DNA from: Branchiostoma floridae
Lineage: Eukaryota; Chordata; Leptocardii; Amphioxiformes; Branchiostomatidae
Length of the DNA stretch: 64,000 nt
Reading direction: 5' to 3'
NCBI RefSeq assembly: GCF_000003815.2
Contig: NW_023365775.1
Span: 250,893-314,892, forward strand
The position numbers and the translations under genes were made by a program. The stretch's first letter is position 1. Each line of letters opens with the position of its first letter. Positions 49,331-61,000 of this stretch are shown here, in pieces. Under the pieces are notes generated by a model. It did no database searches and had not been told where the DNA came from. It saw only the letters and a list, made by a program, of their open reading frames with translations.

Positions 49331-49628
49331 TGAGAACTAAAGATGAAAGTGTATTTCAAAACATAGACATAATATATGACTCGGTTCGGTTTTTATATGT
49401 TTTGTTGCCTTTTATATTATACAGTCGGGGCAGATGGATACCAACACAATATCATGAATTCCATGCTCGTAAGCTGCTCAGTCCTACTATGGCTACTATG
49501 CAAAAGTGCCCACTGGAAAGAACTGGTTAGAAAACATGATAAGCAGGACTATAAGAGCCAGCTTGCTGCATTTTAATAATGCATGCAGTAACGGTACATA
49601 AGATATGGCATATCGCAGCGTGACTATG

Positions 49629-52600
49629 ACCTTTCCAACGATACCAAGTTCGACCTTCCCGAATAACTTTGAAGATTGAGGAATCTTAGGCGTATATACA
49701 TGCGTAAGGGTTACGTAGCGGTAAGCTAAGGTGGACCTGTTGTCGAGAATATCTCGGCAACAATGTACAATATAATTTTGCGGTTTGTGGATTATTATTC
49801 CCTACCAAGAGACCTTTCCAACGATACCAAGTTCGACCTTACCGAATAACTTTGAAGATTGAGGAATCTTAGGCGTATATACATGCGTAAGGGTTACGTA
49901 GCGGTAAGCTAAGGTGGACCTGTTGTCAAGAATATCTCGGCAACAATGTACAATATAATTTTGCGGTTTGTGGATTATTATTCCCTACCAAGGGACCTTT
50001 CCAACGATACCAAGTTCGACCCTCCCGAATAACTTTGAAGATTGAGGAATCTTAGGCGTATATACATGCGTAAGGGTTACGTAGCGGTAAGCTAAGGTGG
50101 ACCTGTTGTCGAGAATATCTCGGCAACAATGTACAATATAATTTTGCGGTTTGTGGATTATTATTCCCTACCAAGGGACCTTTCCAACGATACCAAGTTC
50201 GACCCTCCCGAATAACTTTGAAGATTGAAGGTTCTTAGGCGTATATACATGCGTAAGGGTTACGTAGCGGTAAAGCTAAGGTGGACCTGTTGTCGAGAAT
50301 ATCTCGGCAACAATGTACAATATAATTTTGCGGTTTGTGGATTATTATTCCCTACCAAGGGACCTTTCCAACGATACCAAGTTCGACCCTCCCGAATAAC
50401 TTTGAAGATTGAGGAATCTTAGGCGTATATACATGCGTAAGGGTTACGTAGCGGTAAGCTAAGGTGGACCTGTTGTCGAGAATATCTCGGCAACAATGTA
50501 CAATATAATTTTGCGGTTTGTGGATTATTATTCCCTACCAAGGGACCTTTCCAACGATACCAAGTTCGACCCTCCCGAATAACTTTGAAGATTGAGGAAT
50601 CTTAGGCGTATATACATGCGTAAGGGTTACGTAGCGGTAAGCTAAGGTGGACCTGTTGTCGAGAATATCTCGGCAACAATGTACAATATAATTTTGCGGT
50701 TTGTGGAGTATTATTCCCTATCAAGGGACCTTTCCAACGATACCAAGTTCGACCCTCCCGAATAACTTTGAAGATTGAGGAATCTTAGGCGTATATACAT
50801 GCGTAAGGGTTACGTAGCGGTAAGCTAAGGTGGACCTGTTGTCGAGAATATCTCGGCAACAATGTACAATATAATTTTGCGGTTTGTGGATTATTATTCC
50901 CTACCAAGGGACCTTTCCAACGATACCAAGTTCGACCCTCCCGAATACCTTTGAAGATTGAGGAATCTTAGGCGTATATACACGCGTATTACGTAGCGGT
51001 AAGCTAAGGTGGACCTGTTGTCGAGAATATCTCGGCAACCATGTACAATATAATTTTGCGGTTTGTGGAGTATTATTCCCTACCAAGGGACCTTTCCAAC
51101 GATACCAAGTTCGACCCTCCCGAATAACTTTGAAGATTGAGGAATCTTAGGCGTATATACATGCGTAAGGGTTACGTAGCGGTAAGCTAAGGTGGACCTG
51201 TTGTCGAGAATATCTCGGCAACAATGTACAATATAATTTTGCGGTTTGTGGATTATTATTCCCTACCAAGGGACCTTTCCAACGATACTAAGTTCGACCC
51301 TCCCGAATAACTTTGAAGATTGAGGAATCTTAGGCGTATATACATGCGTAAGGGTTACGTAGCGGTAAGCTAAGGTGGACCTGTTGTCGAGAATATCTCG
51401 GCAACAATGTACAATATAATTTTGCGGTTTGTGGAGTATTATTCCCTATCAAGGGACCTTTCCAACGATACCAAGTTCGACCCTCCCGAATAACTTTGAA
51501 GATTGAGGAATCTTAGGCGTATATACATGCGTAAGGGTTACGTAGCGGTAAGCTAAGGTGGACCTGTTGTCGAGAATATCTCGGCAACAATGTACAATAT
51601 AATTTTGCGGTTTGTGGAGTATTATTCCCTACCAAGGGACCTTTCCAACGATACCAAGTTCGACCCTCCCGAATACCTTTGAAGATTGAGGAATCTTAGG
51701 CGTATATACATGCGTAAGGGTTACGTAGCGGTAAGCTAAGGTGGACCTGTTGTCGAGAATATCTCGGCAACAATGTACAATATAATTTTGCGGTTTGTGG
51801 ATTATTATTCCCTACCAAGGGACCTTTCCAACGATACCAAGTTCGACCCTCCCGAATACCTTTGAAGATTGAGGAATCTTAGGCGTATATACACGCGTAT
51901 GGGTTACGTAGCGGTAAGCTAAGGTGGACCTGTTGTCGAGAATATCTCGGCAACAATGTACAATATAATTTTGCGGTTTGTGGAGTATTATTCCCTACCA
52001 AGGGACCTTTCCAACGATACCAAGTTCGACCCTCCCGAATAACTTTGAAGATTGAGGAATCTTAGGCGTATATACATGCGTAAGGGTTACGTAGCGGTAA
52101 GCTAAGGTGGACCTGTTGTCGAGAATATCTCGGCAACAATGTACAATATATTTTGCGGTTTGTGGATTATTATTCCCTACCAAGGGACCTTTCCAACCAA
52201 CACGATACTTCGACCCTCCCGAATAACTTTGATAGATTGAGGGATCATTANNNNNNNNNNNNNNNNNNNNNNNNNNNNNNNNNNNNNNNNNNNNNNNNNN
52301 NNNNNNNNNNNNNNNNNNNNNNNNNNNNNNNNNNNNNNNNNNNNNNNNNNNNNNNNNNATTATTCCCTATCAAGGGATGCCTTTCCAACGATACCAAAGT
52401 TCGACTGCCTCCCGAATACCTTTGAAGATTGAGGAATCTTAGGCGTATATACACGCGTATGGGTTACGTAGCGGTAAGCTAAGGTGGACCTGTTGTCGAG
52501 AATATCTCGGCAACAATGTACAATATAATTTTGCGGTTTGTGGAGTATTATTCCCTACCAAGAGACCTTTCCAACGATACCAAGTTCGACCCTCCCGAAT

Positions 52601-53509
52601 AACTTTGAAGATTGAGGAATCTTAGGCGTATATACATGCGTAAGGGTTACGTAGCGGTAAGCTAAGGTGGACCTGTTGTCGAGAATATCTCGGCAACAAT
52701 GTACAATATAATTTTGCGGTTTGTGGAGTATTATTCCCTATCAAGGGACCTTTCCAACGATACCAAGTTCGACCCTCCCGAATAACTTTGAAGATTGAGG
52801 AATCTTAGGCGTATATACATGCGTAAGGGTTACGTAGCGGTAAGCTAAGGTGGACCTGTTGTCGAGAATATCTCGGCAACAATGTACAATATAATTTTGC
52901 GGTTTGTGGATTATTATTCCCTACCAAGGGACCTTTCCAACGATACCAAGTTCGACCCTCCCGAATACCTTTGAAGATTGAGGAATCTTAGGCGTATATA
53001 CACGCGTATTACGTAGCGGTAAGCTAAGGTGGACCTGTTGTCGAGAATATCTCGGCAACAATGTACAATATAATTTTGCGGTTTGTGGAGTATTATTCCC
53101 TACCAAGGGACCTTTCCAACGATACCAAGTTCGACCCTCCCGAATAACTTTGAAGATTGAGGAATCTTAGGCGTATATACATGCGTAAGGGTTACGTAGC
53201 GGTAAGCTAAGGTGGACCTGTTGTCGAGAATATCTCGGCAACAATGTACAATATAATTTTGCGGTTTGTGGATTATTATTCCCTACCAAGGGACCTTTCC
53301 AACGATACCAAGTTCGACCCTCCCGAATAACTTTGAAGATTGAGGAATCTTAGGCGTATATACATGCGTAAGGGTTACGTAGCGGTAAGCTAAGGTGGAC
53401 CTGTTGTCGAGAATATCTCGGCAACAATGTACAATATAATTTTGCGGTTTGTGGAGTATTATTCCCTATCAAGGGACCTTTCCAACGATACCAAGTTCGA
53501 CCTTCCCGA
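49629..53509. repeat. 183-bp tandem satellite, about 21 units
   Basis: The word CTTTCCAACGATACC recurs at 49631, 49814, 49997, 50180, 50364, 50547, 50730, 50913, 51092, 51275, 51458, 51641, 51824, 52007, 52189, 52381, 52567, 52750, 52933, 53112, 53295 and 53478. The period is thus 183 bp, with two 179-bp units and one of 184. Units are almost identical and differ by diagnostic variants (GGAGTAT or GGATTAT; ACATGCG or ACACGCG). Each unit holds a 10-base dyad GTTGTCGAGA / TCTCGGCAAC around ATA. All frames have stops. The array is interrupted by the gap at 52251-52358. Confidence 0.98.
52251..52358. other. Assembly gap of 108 N inside the satellite
   Basis: A run of N flanked by low-quality-looking unit sequence (AACCAACACGATACTT on the left, AAAGTTCGACTGCCT on the right). 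The spacing of unit starts across the gap (52189 to 52381) is 192, close to one unit, so the gap falls inside one repeat unit. The real array may be longer than assembled. Confidence 0.95.
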
Positions 53510-54228
53510 AGACTATCCTGCACATCCGAAATGAACTCCGGTCAGATTTGACCCCCGACCCGGCGGTGTTTTCGAAGGTCACATAGCACAATACTAGTAT
53601 TTCTGGGCGACTCCACAGGCTGTAGTAGTAGGGGCGTCGCAGGTCTTGAAATAGCGTGTGCAATCAGCGAGTCGAAAATTAAACTGTGGTTGGTAGTAGA
53701 GGAATAGGTCAGTTTTGATGTAGTGTGACTTGGGTTTCGATGTTTGTTTGGCTGAGTAGAATTATGCGCGCGAATCCGGTTCCCTAGCTACTTCCGTGTG
53801 TCGTCTGCATTATGGTGACCTCCGCTGGGGGTCAAATGAAAGGGTTTTTTTAGGCGAACGGGCTTAAAAACTCATTTTAGTATAAACTTGGTACAAAATG
53901 ATGAGTTTGATACCATACTAAGGAAAGGTATTCATATCAGCTTTTAATAGATATATAATACATTGAAATTGAAGCAGAAACTTCAGAAATATAATCTAAC
54001 AAAGTTGAAATGCCAAACTTTTTGCACTGAGTTTATTTTGTAGATCCTACCCTGAACTTCAACAAATTCATTTCTTTTAATTATTTGAAGACATCATTTG
54101 CATAATTAATGGAAATATATGAACGTGAAGACGGATATGCAGAATTTTTGGTATGTGGATAGCCTAAGTACTAAGTCAAGACTTAGACGATACTTAAAAT
54201 AAAATAAAGACTAATTTGCATATTCTAT
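53510..54228. other. Unique-looking AT-rich stretch between satellite and transposon
   Basis: No exon or known repeat was recognised apart from TTTGCATAATTAATGG-type words near 54095 and 54210, which are shared with the lectin intron. Nothing further is seen. Confidence 0.4.
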
Positions 54229-55442
54229 GAGGGTCTGCATGGGGGGTCCTGACAACGCTTTACGCTAATTTCGGGACGGTCGACAACGCTTTACGTTAAA
54301 TTCACGAAGGCAGTCAACGTTTTACGCTAAATTCAGACAGGCTGACAACGATTTACGCTAAATTCTGGAAGGCTGGCAACACTCGACAGAGGCGGGGTCG
54401 TGCTCCGCAAGAAAGATTGAAATTTTGACTCTCTGAAACACTATTCCCTGCATTTTGAAGGGAAATTTTCGCTGGCAAACAAAGCTAAGTTAAATGGCAT
54501 TTCTAATTAAAGAGTCCCAGGGGTTCAGCGTAAGCTTATGAGGGTGACGCCAGCCAACTTATTTTTGCAACGTCGAGCGCCGAAGGAAAGTCCGGGAAAA
54601 TTTTGAAATCCTGCCCCCCTGAAACGCCAGTTTTTTTGGCTATTATAGAAAACTAAGAGAAATTACATTTCTATCAGTAAAAAATGTGTTTGAGGTTGAC
54701 ACGTCACATCCCCCAGCCATGATACATAATTTTCACGAAGTCGATGACCGAAGGTGAATAGAGTGGCAAAGGAGATCCGGCTAAATTTTGAAATCTTGAC
54801 CCTCTATAAAACGATATTTTGTGCATTTTGATGGGCAAATTTCTATTAGCAAAACAGATCTTTGAGGTTGACACACATCCCCAACATATTTTCAGAATTT
54901 CGAGTTCCAAAGGCGCGAGGCGGCACAAGGAGGACCATGGAAATTTTGAAATCTTGACCCTCTAAAATGATATTTCCTGCATTCTGATGGGCAAATTTTG
55001 CTGGCAGACTAAGCTAACTTCAATGACATTTCTATTTGCAAAAAAAGGAAGATTTTTGAGGGTATATACCATATTTTTACCATGTCGATGACCGAAGACG
55101 AAGGTGAAAGAAGTCGCAAGTGAGGTCCGGCGAACTTTTGAAATCTTGATCCTCTGAAACGCAATTTCCTGTGTTTTGAAGGACTAAATTTACTGGTAGA
55201 CTACGTTTCGACTTACGAAATTTGGGAGGCCAGCTACGATTTACGGGTAATTTTTAGGCTTAATTACGCTTTACGTGAAATTTTTAGGCTAGATTACGCC
55301 TTACGTGAAATACACTGGCTACGCTTTACGGTAAATTTTCCATCCTCACTACGAATTACGTGAAATAAAATAGCTTACACTACGAATTACGGGAATTAAA
55401 AAGGCCTGCCTACGCCTTACGGAAAAGAGCATGCAGACCCTC
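54229..55442. mobile_element. 1.2-kb DNA transposon with 13-bp inverted ends and 6-bp target duplication
   Basis: Ends are GAGGGTCTGCATG and CATGCAGACCCTC, perfect inverted repeats. TTCTAT lies directly outside both (54223-54228 and 55443-55448). Each subterminal zone has a cluster of about 30-base units around ACGCTTTACGCTAAATTC (54245-54390) or CTACGCTTTACGTGAAAT (55200-55425). The interior has about five diverged units of GAAATCTTGACCCTCTGAAA plus GGGCAAATTTTGCTGGCA. No transposase is present, so the copy is non-autonomous. Superfamily not determined. Confidence 0.88.
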
Positions 55443-55682
55443 TTCTATCACAGCAGCTTCTTCGATGCATCTTTTGTCCCGGACATGATATGGTCTTGAC
55501 ATTTGGGTAGTAATTGATACAATATTCATCGATCAATAATTTTTAAAAACACGTAATACACCTCCCTCCAAATTTCCGATGTCATCATCATCATCATCAT
55601 GGGTTACCCCCATATAACCCCGCGAGGGGCAAAGTAGGGGGGGGGGGGGGAGCTGAGGTCCCGGGTTAGGGCGGGCAGCCCT

Positions 55683-55738
55683 CCTGCCTGGCGCGGAAGT
55701 TCTCAACTGTGGGAGCACTTACTACCGCGCCAGGCAGG
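55683..55738. repeat. Imperfect hairpin CCTGGCGCGGAAGT / ACTACCGCGCCAGG
   Basis: Arms of about 17 bases around a 22-base loop, next to a poly-G run (55637-55650) and a TCA trinucleotide run (55583-55600). Probably part of an old retroelement; class not recognised. Confidence 0.5.
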
Positions 55739-55859
55739 GAATTCCACTCAGGAATCGTTCTAGGAAAGATGTCTGCTCACCTTGATCATGGAATGACCTT
55801 GTCTTGCGAGATCACGAGATCCGAGACTTGTGTGATCTTCTTCACAAACACAAACATAG

Positions 55860-55911
55860 ACACACACACACACACAAACGCACACACACACACACGCGCG
55901 CGCGCGCGCGC
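55860..55911. repeat. (CA)n(CG)n alternating tract
   Basis: CA dinucleotides pass into an uninterrupted CG run at about 55894-55911. Alternating purine-pyrimidine sequence with a CG core is a classical Z-DNA-forming sequence. Confidence 0.9.
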
Positions 55912-56027
55912 CACCTGTAATTCAAAAGCACCTCGCCAGGGTCTGTCTCTTTGTTGACATTGTCAGCAGACAACGAGAAGTTTACAAGTCACACAGTAAC
56001 GATGAAAAATGAGCAACAGAAACTTAC

Positions 56028-56260
56028 CTGCGAGGACTCCTATGACAAATTATCCCTCTGCTGTTGAACCTCCTCAGTGGTGGAAGCACAACAACAGGTT
56101 GAGCTTCTTCTCCATGAATGTAAGTGTCGCTTCCGTTATCTACGACGAGGGAGGGGGTTAAGCTCGACTGCGTCTTGATTGTCATGTTTTGACCGCAAAA
56201 TAAGACAATATCCTGCAGTTTTGTTTCCAATGTTGACACAAGATTATGCATCAGAAACAT
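56028..56260 (-). CDS. Possible first coding exon of an unrecognised minus-strand gene
   Basis: From the ATG at 56258-56260 the minus strand is open for 77 codons and then meets a perfect donor consensus, CGCAG|GTAAGT. The protein (start MFLMHNLVSTLETKLQDIV) matches no family I know. No downstream exon could be linked, because the sequence below is transposon and satellite. It would be divergent to UNC80. This could equally be a chance frame with a strong donor. Confidence 0.28.
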
Positions 56261-58092
56261 GGTTTAAAACTGAATTCATGTGGCAATGCAGAAACTAGTT
56301 TACTATCTTATACAAAGATTAGAAAACTTGACAAAAGATTCGGGGCTCCAAAATTATGTCCGTCGCTTGCGAGCGCCACCTACCGATTTGAGCAGAAGTG
56401 TGTCCTTGGCCACATCAAAATATGAAAAGTTTCTTGATGAAAGCGACTGTACAAAGCTTAAAGGAACAACATTAACACGAAGATTTCTTTTGCAACATTT
56501 TATAAGATTAACAGAAAAATCTGTGTTTTGTCTATAGGACTTTATAGAATTAGCGCAAATCCTTGAGTTTAGGTTTAATATGTACTGCCCATAAGATGAC
56601 GTCATGCTATGGTCCCATGTGGGAAAAGAGCCCCTTATTCGACTCTACACGACTTTCCGGATCCCTGGCAAAAATATCGAAAAAAATCGCCGTTTTCAAA
56701 TGTTTTTGACAAAAAGAATGTACAACTCGTATAAAAGAAACGACAAAAAGTCTCGGATAAATCAAATCTTGATCTTAGATTAGGTAATATTTAAAGGCTG
56801 TACGCGCTGTCACAGGTTGGGCTCGGCTACTTGAAGTACTGTTTTTTTAAAACCAAATATGTATTATTTGGCCCCGAAAATCTGATACCTAAAAACAATT
56901 ATGTCGTCCTCATAATGTAGTCAACGAACTCTTAATATGTAGGAAATGTCTTGCGTGCTACAACGACAGTATCTGCGGAGAAACACAGGCGTATTCATAG
57001 AATACTCCTCAATAAAGCTGCAGCTGTGTCACTAGTAATTAACCAGAGTCTGCTATCACCTGCCGTGAGTTGATGTATACACATTTAAAGTAAGGACACA
57101 GCAAGTAAATTGTGTGGATGACATCATCTGCAGACTGCAAAAATAGTGAGATAGGACGAAAAAAAAAACAAGATGTCTAAAAAAACAAGATGGCTAATTT
57201 TTCCAAATATACGCAAATAACGTAAGAAAAGAAGTGAAGCGACGAAACATAGTATCACAGCCTACAATGCACTTATTTCTGTATTCAAGTGTAGTAAATG
57301 TGACACGGTAGTGTGGTAGACTGGTATCACTTTAAATATAACATGATAATTTTGCTCGGCCTCATGACATTGCCGTGAAAACAAACGTACGGTCCCCAAC
57401 GGCGCTAATGAGAAACATCTTCCGTGATAACAAACGCGCAGTCCCTTCGGTGCTGATGAGATGCGGGTCTGCCGTGTGCGAACAAACGATGGCCTCCAAT
57501 TCAGACTCCTCGGCGGTTTTTAACAAATTCATATGTGATGTTTTCTTGGGATCCCAGTATTGAAAAAGGAGGTCGAGGTTTCGTAGTTTTCCATATCCGA
57601 TAGCATATTGTTATAAAATCCCTTAGCATGAAACAACATACATAAGCTCAGAAAGCAGCAAAATATTAGAACCCTTTACACGGGGCCTGCTGTAGAGACT
57701 ATCACAGATGAAGGCGTAGCTTCCGGTGTCACGTCAAATAAATGCAGAGTACCAAATAATGGCCCAGAGACCGGTTCCAGTATAACTGAGAGGACAGAAT
57801 TGAGACGTAACGTTATACTCGCTAGACATAACATTTTTCAAGAATCTCCCTATTTGGTGATCAAATTGGATCATAACCCTCGCTCTAATGCTATTATACT
57901 GCAGGAGCAGTTATTCAGCAAGGCAAGTATTTAGCGCGACACCGGTCACCTTTGCCGGTGTTTTCATCAACAAGAGAAGGTGACATTTGATTTGTCGCGT
58001 CTTCTACGGCCTGGGTGCGGTTTGTACCGCCGTACACAACACCTACCGCCACCGGCAGCAGTCAGACTGTCGGGCACTCCTGAAGTACAGCG
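56261..58092. other. Region upstream of UNC80
   Basis: Holds the presumed UNC80 promoter and 5' untranslated sequence. No TATA box or clear upstream exon was recognised. Small open frames (56280-56537, 57375-57563) show no family resemblance. Nothing else is seen. Confidence 0.4.
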
Positions 58093-61000
58093 ATGAAGGA
58101 AGAAACCATCAACCTTATGTTTGCCAAGACGGCGGCGAAAGAAAACATGGTGGACGAAGATGACGGCTCGGGCCGCATCCCTGCCGAAGTGCAATCCTTT
58201 CTGTGGAGACTAACAAGGTTTGTATCGGACATCTTATCTCTTTACTGTTGACATAGATCCTGACAATGTCTCGTGATTGTTTGCTCTCGTTTGGGGACGA
58301 AATACATCATTTATTTACCACACATGTTGTAACTTAGTAGAATAAACCTGTTGATTCTCATCACCACATTTGTTTACCACACCGTTTGTTTACGACAACA
58401 ACAAAGAAAACAACAACATTTTTATGGTGATAAGAGTGTCTTACTGAGTTCCATAAATGTATATTTAAAACAAGGAATTCATGGCCTGCTTTTCTTTGAT
58501 AAAACCTACTAGATGTTATTACCGAGTGTTTTGATTAGAAGGGTTTACAGAAAATGCAGGGCTGTCTACCAGGCCAGGCTAGCCTTTCAGGGCCCCAAGG
58601 GTATAAGTGTGTGGGCTGGATAGAAGGCCATAGCTCTTTATTGCTTGGGTGGGGAGAGCGTTGATGCCACAAAATGTCTTGAAAATGTAGATATTCAGGG
58701 CTATAAGGGGTGAATTGTTGAAAAATGCTAGAATAGGCTGGGCTAGAAAAACCCTGCTAATATGTGCCTCAGCGCTGTACGAGCAACCTTCATGAAGGTC
58801 ACTCATGCATGGGCTTCTTGCTGCATGTCAGTTTAAACCCGGTGTAAAATTCTTTTTCAGCCCGTTCGTGCAGTCCAAACTGACCAAACAGTACGAGGGA
58901 TCCTGTGTGGTAAGTGACTGTAGCAGTCATACATGCAACATAGGATGTAGCATTGATATCTGTATTGCCTGTGTATCTAAGCCGCCCTTCAGTGTAATGC
59001 ACCATCTAAAATCCAAGCAAGAAGCTGGTTATATTCCAACCAAACAACCTGTCACGCCTAACCTTTGTACTCTACTTACATGTACTTGTTTATGCTTAAT
59101 TCGACTGCGGACTCGAACCGAAATGGCTGCCCAATGATAATTCATTCGATAGAATTGCGTGTTTTTTTTTCCTTTCCATACTTGTAATGTAACATGGAGT
59201 GCTTAATGTTGACTGACACTATACCAAAACTTTAACTCTAGCTTAAAGTTACCTATGTGAAAATTCAAGCGTCTCAGACGGCGAAACGCCGTTTGCGACA
59301 ACCGTCCAAGGCGTCTTAAATTATTGGGACGCTTTGGGCGGTTACGGCGGCGAACGGCATGGGACGGGCTTTTGAACGCCCGACGAAACGTCCAAGACGG
59401 TCCGAACGGCATAACAAACGCTTGGACGCGTCTAGATTGGCACTTTAGACGCGTCCGGTCGGACGTTCGGGACGTCCGAGACGGCGTCTGAAAGCGGGCA
59501 GCCGGACGCTCCCGCGCTCCGTCGGGCGGGCCCCCCGCTGGGAACAGACGTCTCTGCGGACGGACCAGACGCCGATTGCGACGGACGTAAATGACGTAAT
59601 CCAGGCTGCTGGGACGGATCGGACGCCGGTTGCGACGGGCATAAACGGCGTAATCCAGACCGCTGGTACGGGCGGTAGCCTCCACCACGCCTTCCCACGG
59701 GGGGTACAGATCGTAAAATTCGACAGAAAATGGAATGAAAGGCCAAGAGGCTGTCATCGCTATATTATTAAAGGTTAATATCTGGGCCAAACTCCTAGCA
59801 AAATATTTTTTCTTAAAGACACAGTTTTAGTTAGTCAGGCAGTACGGTAGAAACTCATAACGGGCCGGTGCATTTAATTTGGAACGTGCGTAGACGGCTG
59901 CCCGGACGCCGTTTCTGACGCCGTCCGGTCACGGATATAATTTTATGGCCTGTTGGGACATTTAGCGTTGCCACATACCAAACAAACAAATATTCAGCCA
60001 GGCAGTGAATTGTAGAAGACCACCCACCACCGGGCCGTAAGGTTTAGCTAAAATCAAACACAACTTGAACACATTTCTTCGTAAATTGTTTACACGTACT
60101 CCGCGGCGTTTAATCAACTTTGCTACATGTACGAAATTCAATCCGGCCTTCAATCGTGTCCGCGGCTTTTTGTGCCGCCGTGCCGACACGTTACATCAGA
60201 ATGGACGAGCCCACATAACATCAAGGGTAAATACAGGACGTTTGAAATTTTCTATCGTAAATTTTAATTGCACCAGTATTTGCTAAAGACTGGATATATA
60301 AATGTGAAATAACGTTAAATTTTCTACAAAGATCATAAGTCATTTTTTTTATTTCGAGGTAGCGAACTAAAGTCTTCCGTTTCATAAGTTCCTAACCCCA
60401 AGTAGTTGGAAGAGCCGACTAAGATTTTGATTGGCACCGGCAAAATCGGTAGGTGCTATCTCATTATCTGTTGTCTAAATCTACATTTTAACAGCATTAT
60501 CATTCTTAATAGAAACAACAGATATTTTTTACAAGTATTCTACAACGTGTTCATAATTCTTTTTATTTTGTGGCATCAAAACAAGATCCTAAATTTTATC
60601 ATTTCTTCGCGTATGTGGGGAGGGCACCCGTAACAACAAGTCGTCGGTAAACTTTGCAACAGATGAATGTACAAAAAATTAGAATAAAATGCGAAGTATT
60701 CACTTACCGGCGCCTGCAAAGTATCGACAATCAGCTAACGGAAGAACCGCTGCTTCTTTTGACGTCTGTCACATCTGTGATTTCTGCTGTCCAAGGTTTG
60801 CTGCTTCGAGTAAGTAGTATAATTTTTCCCCCTTGTTGGCGCACGACAAATAATTTTTGTACATTCTTTTTAGTATAAATAACGGATACAGTCATCGCCG
60901 TAAACCCAACCTCAGCACAATGTCGTACAAACATCAGCTGCTACGTCTAGACGTGAAGTCCTTGGTCCAAAAGTGCGCAAAATTTAACAAACGGACATGA

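Noticed and set aside
49629-53509. CRISPR array or coding repeat protein
   Set aside because: Units are 183 bp with no spacer structure, and every frame has stops in each unit although 183 is divisible by three. The genome is animal.
49629-53509. CENP-B box in the satellite unit
   Set aside because: TTCG occurs next to CCCGAA, but the spacing and the A and CGGG positions of the CENP-B consensus are not met on either strand.
59203-59790. 195-codon Arg/Pro-rich minus-strand frame
   Set aside because: It is caused by the GC-rich GACG-repeated end of the transposon at 59252-61401 and has no family resemblance.
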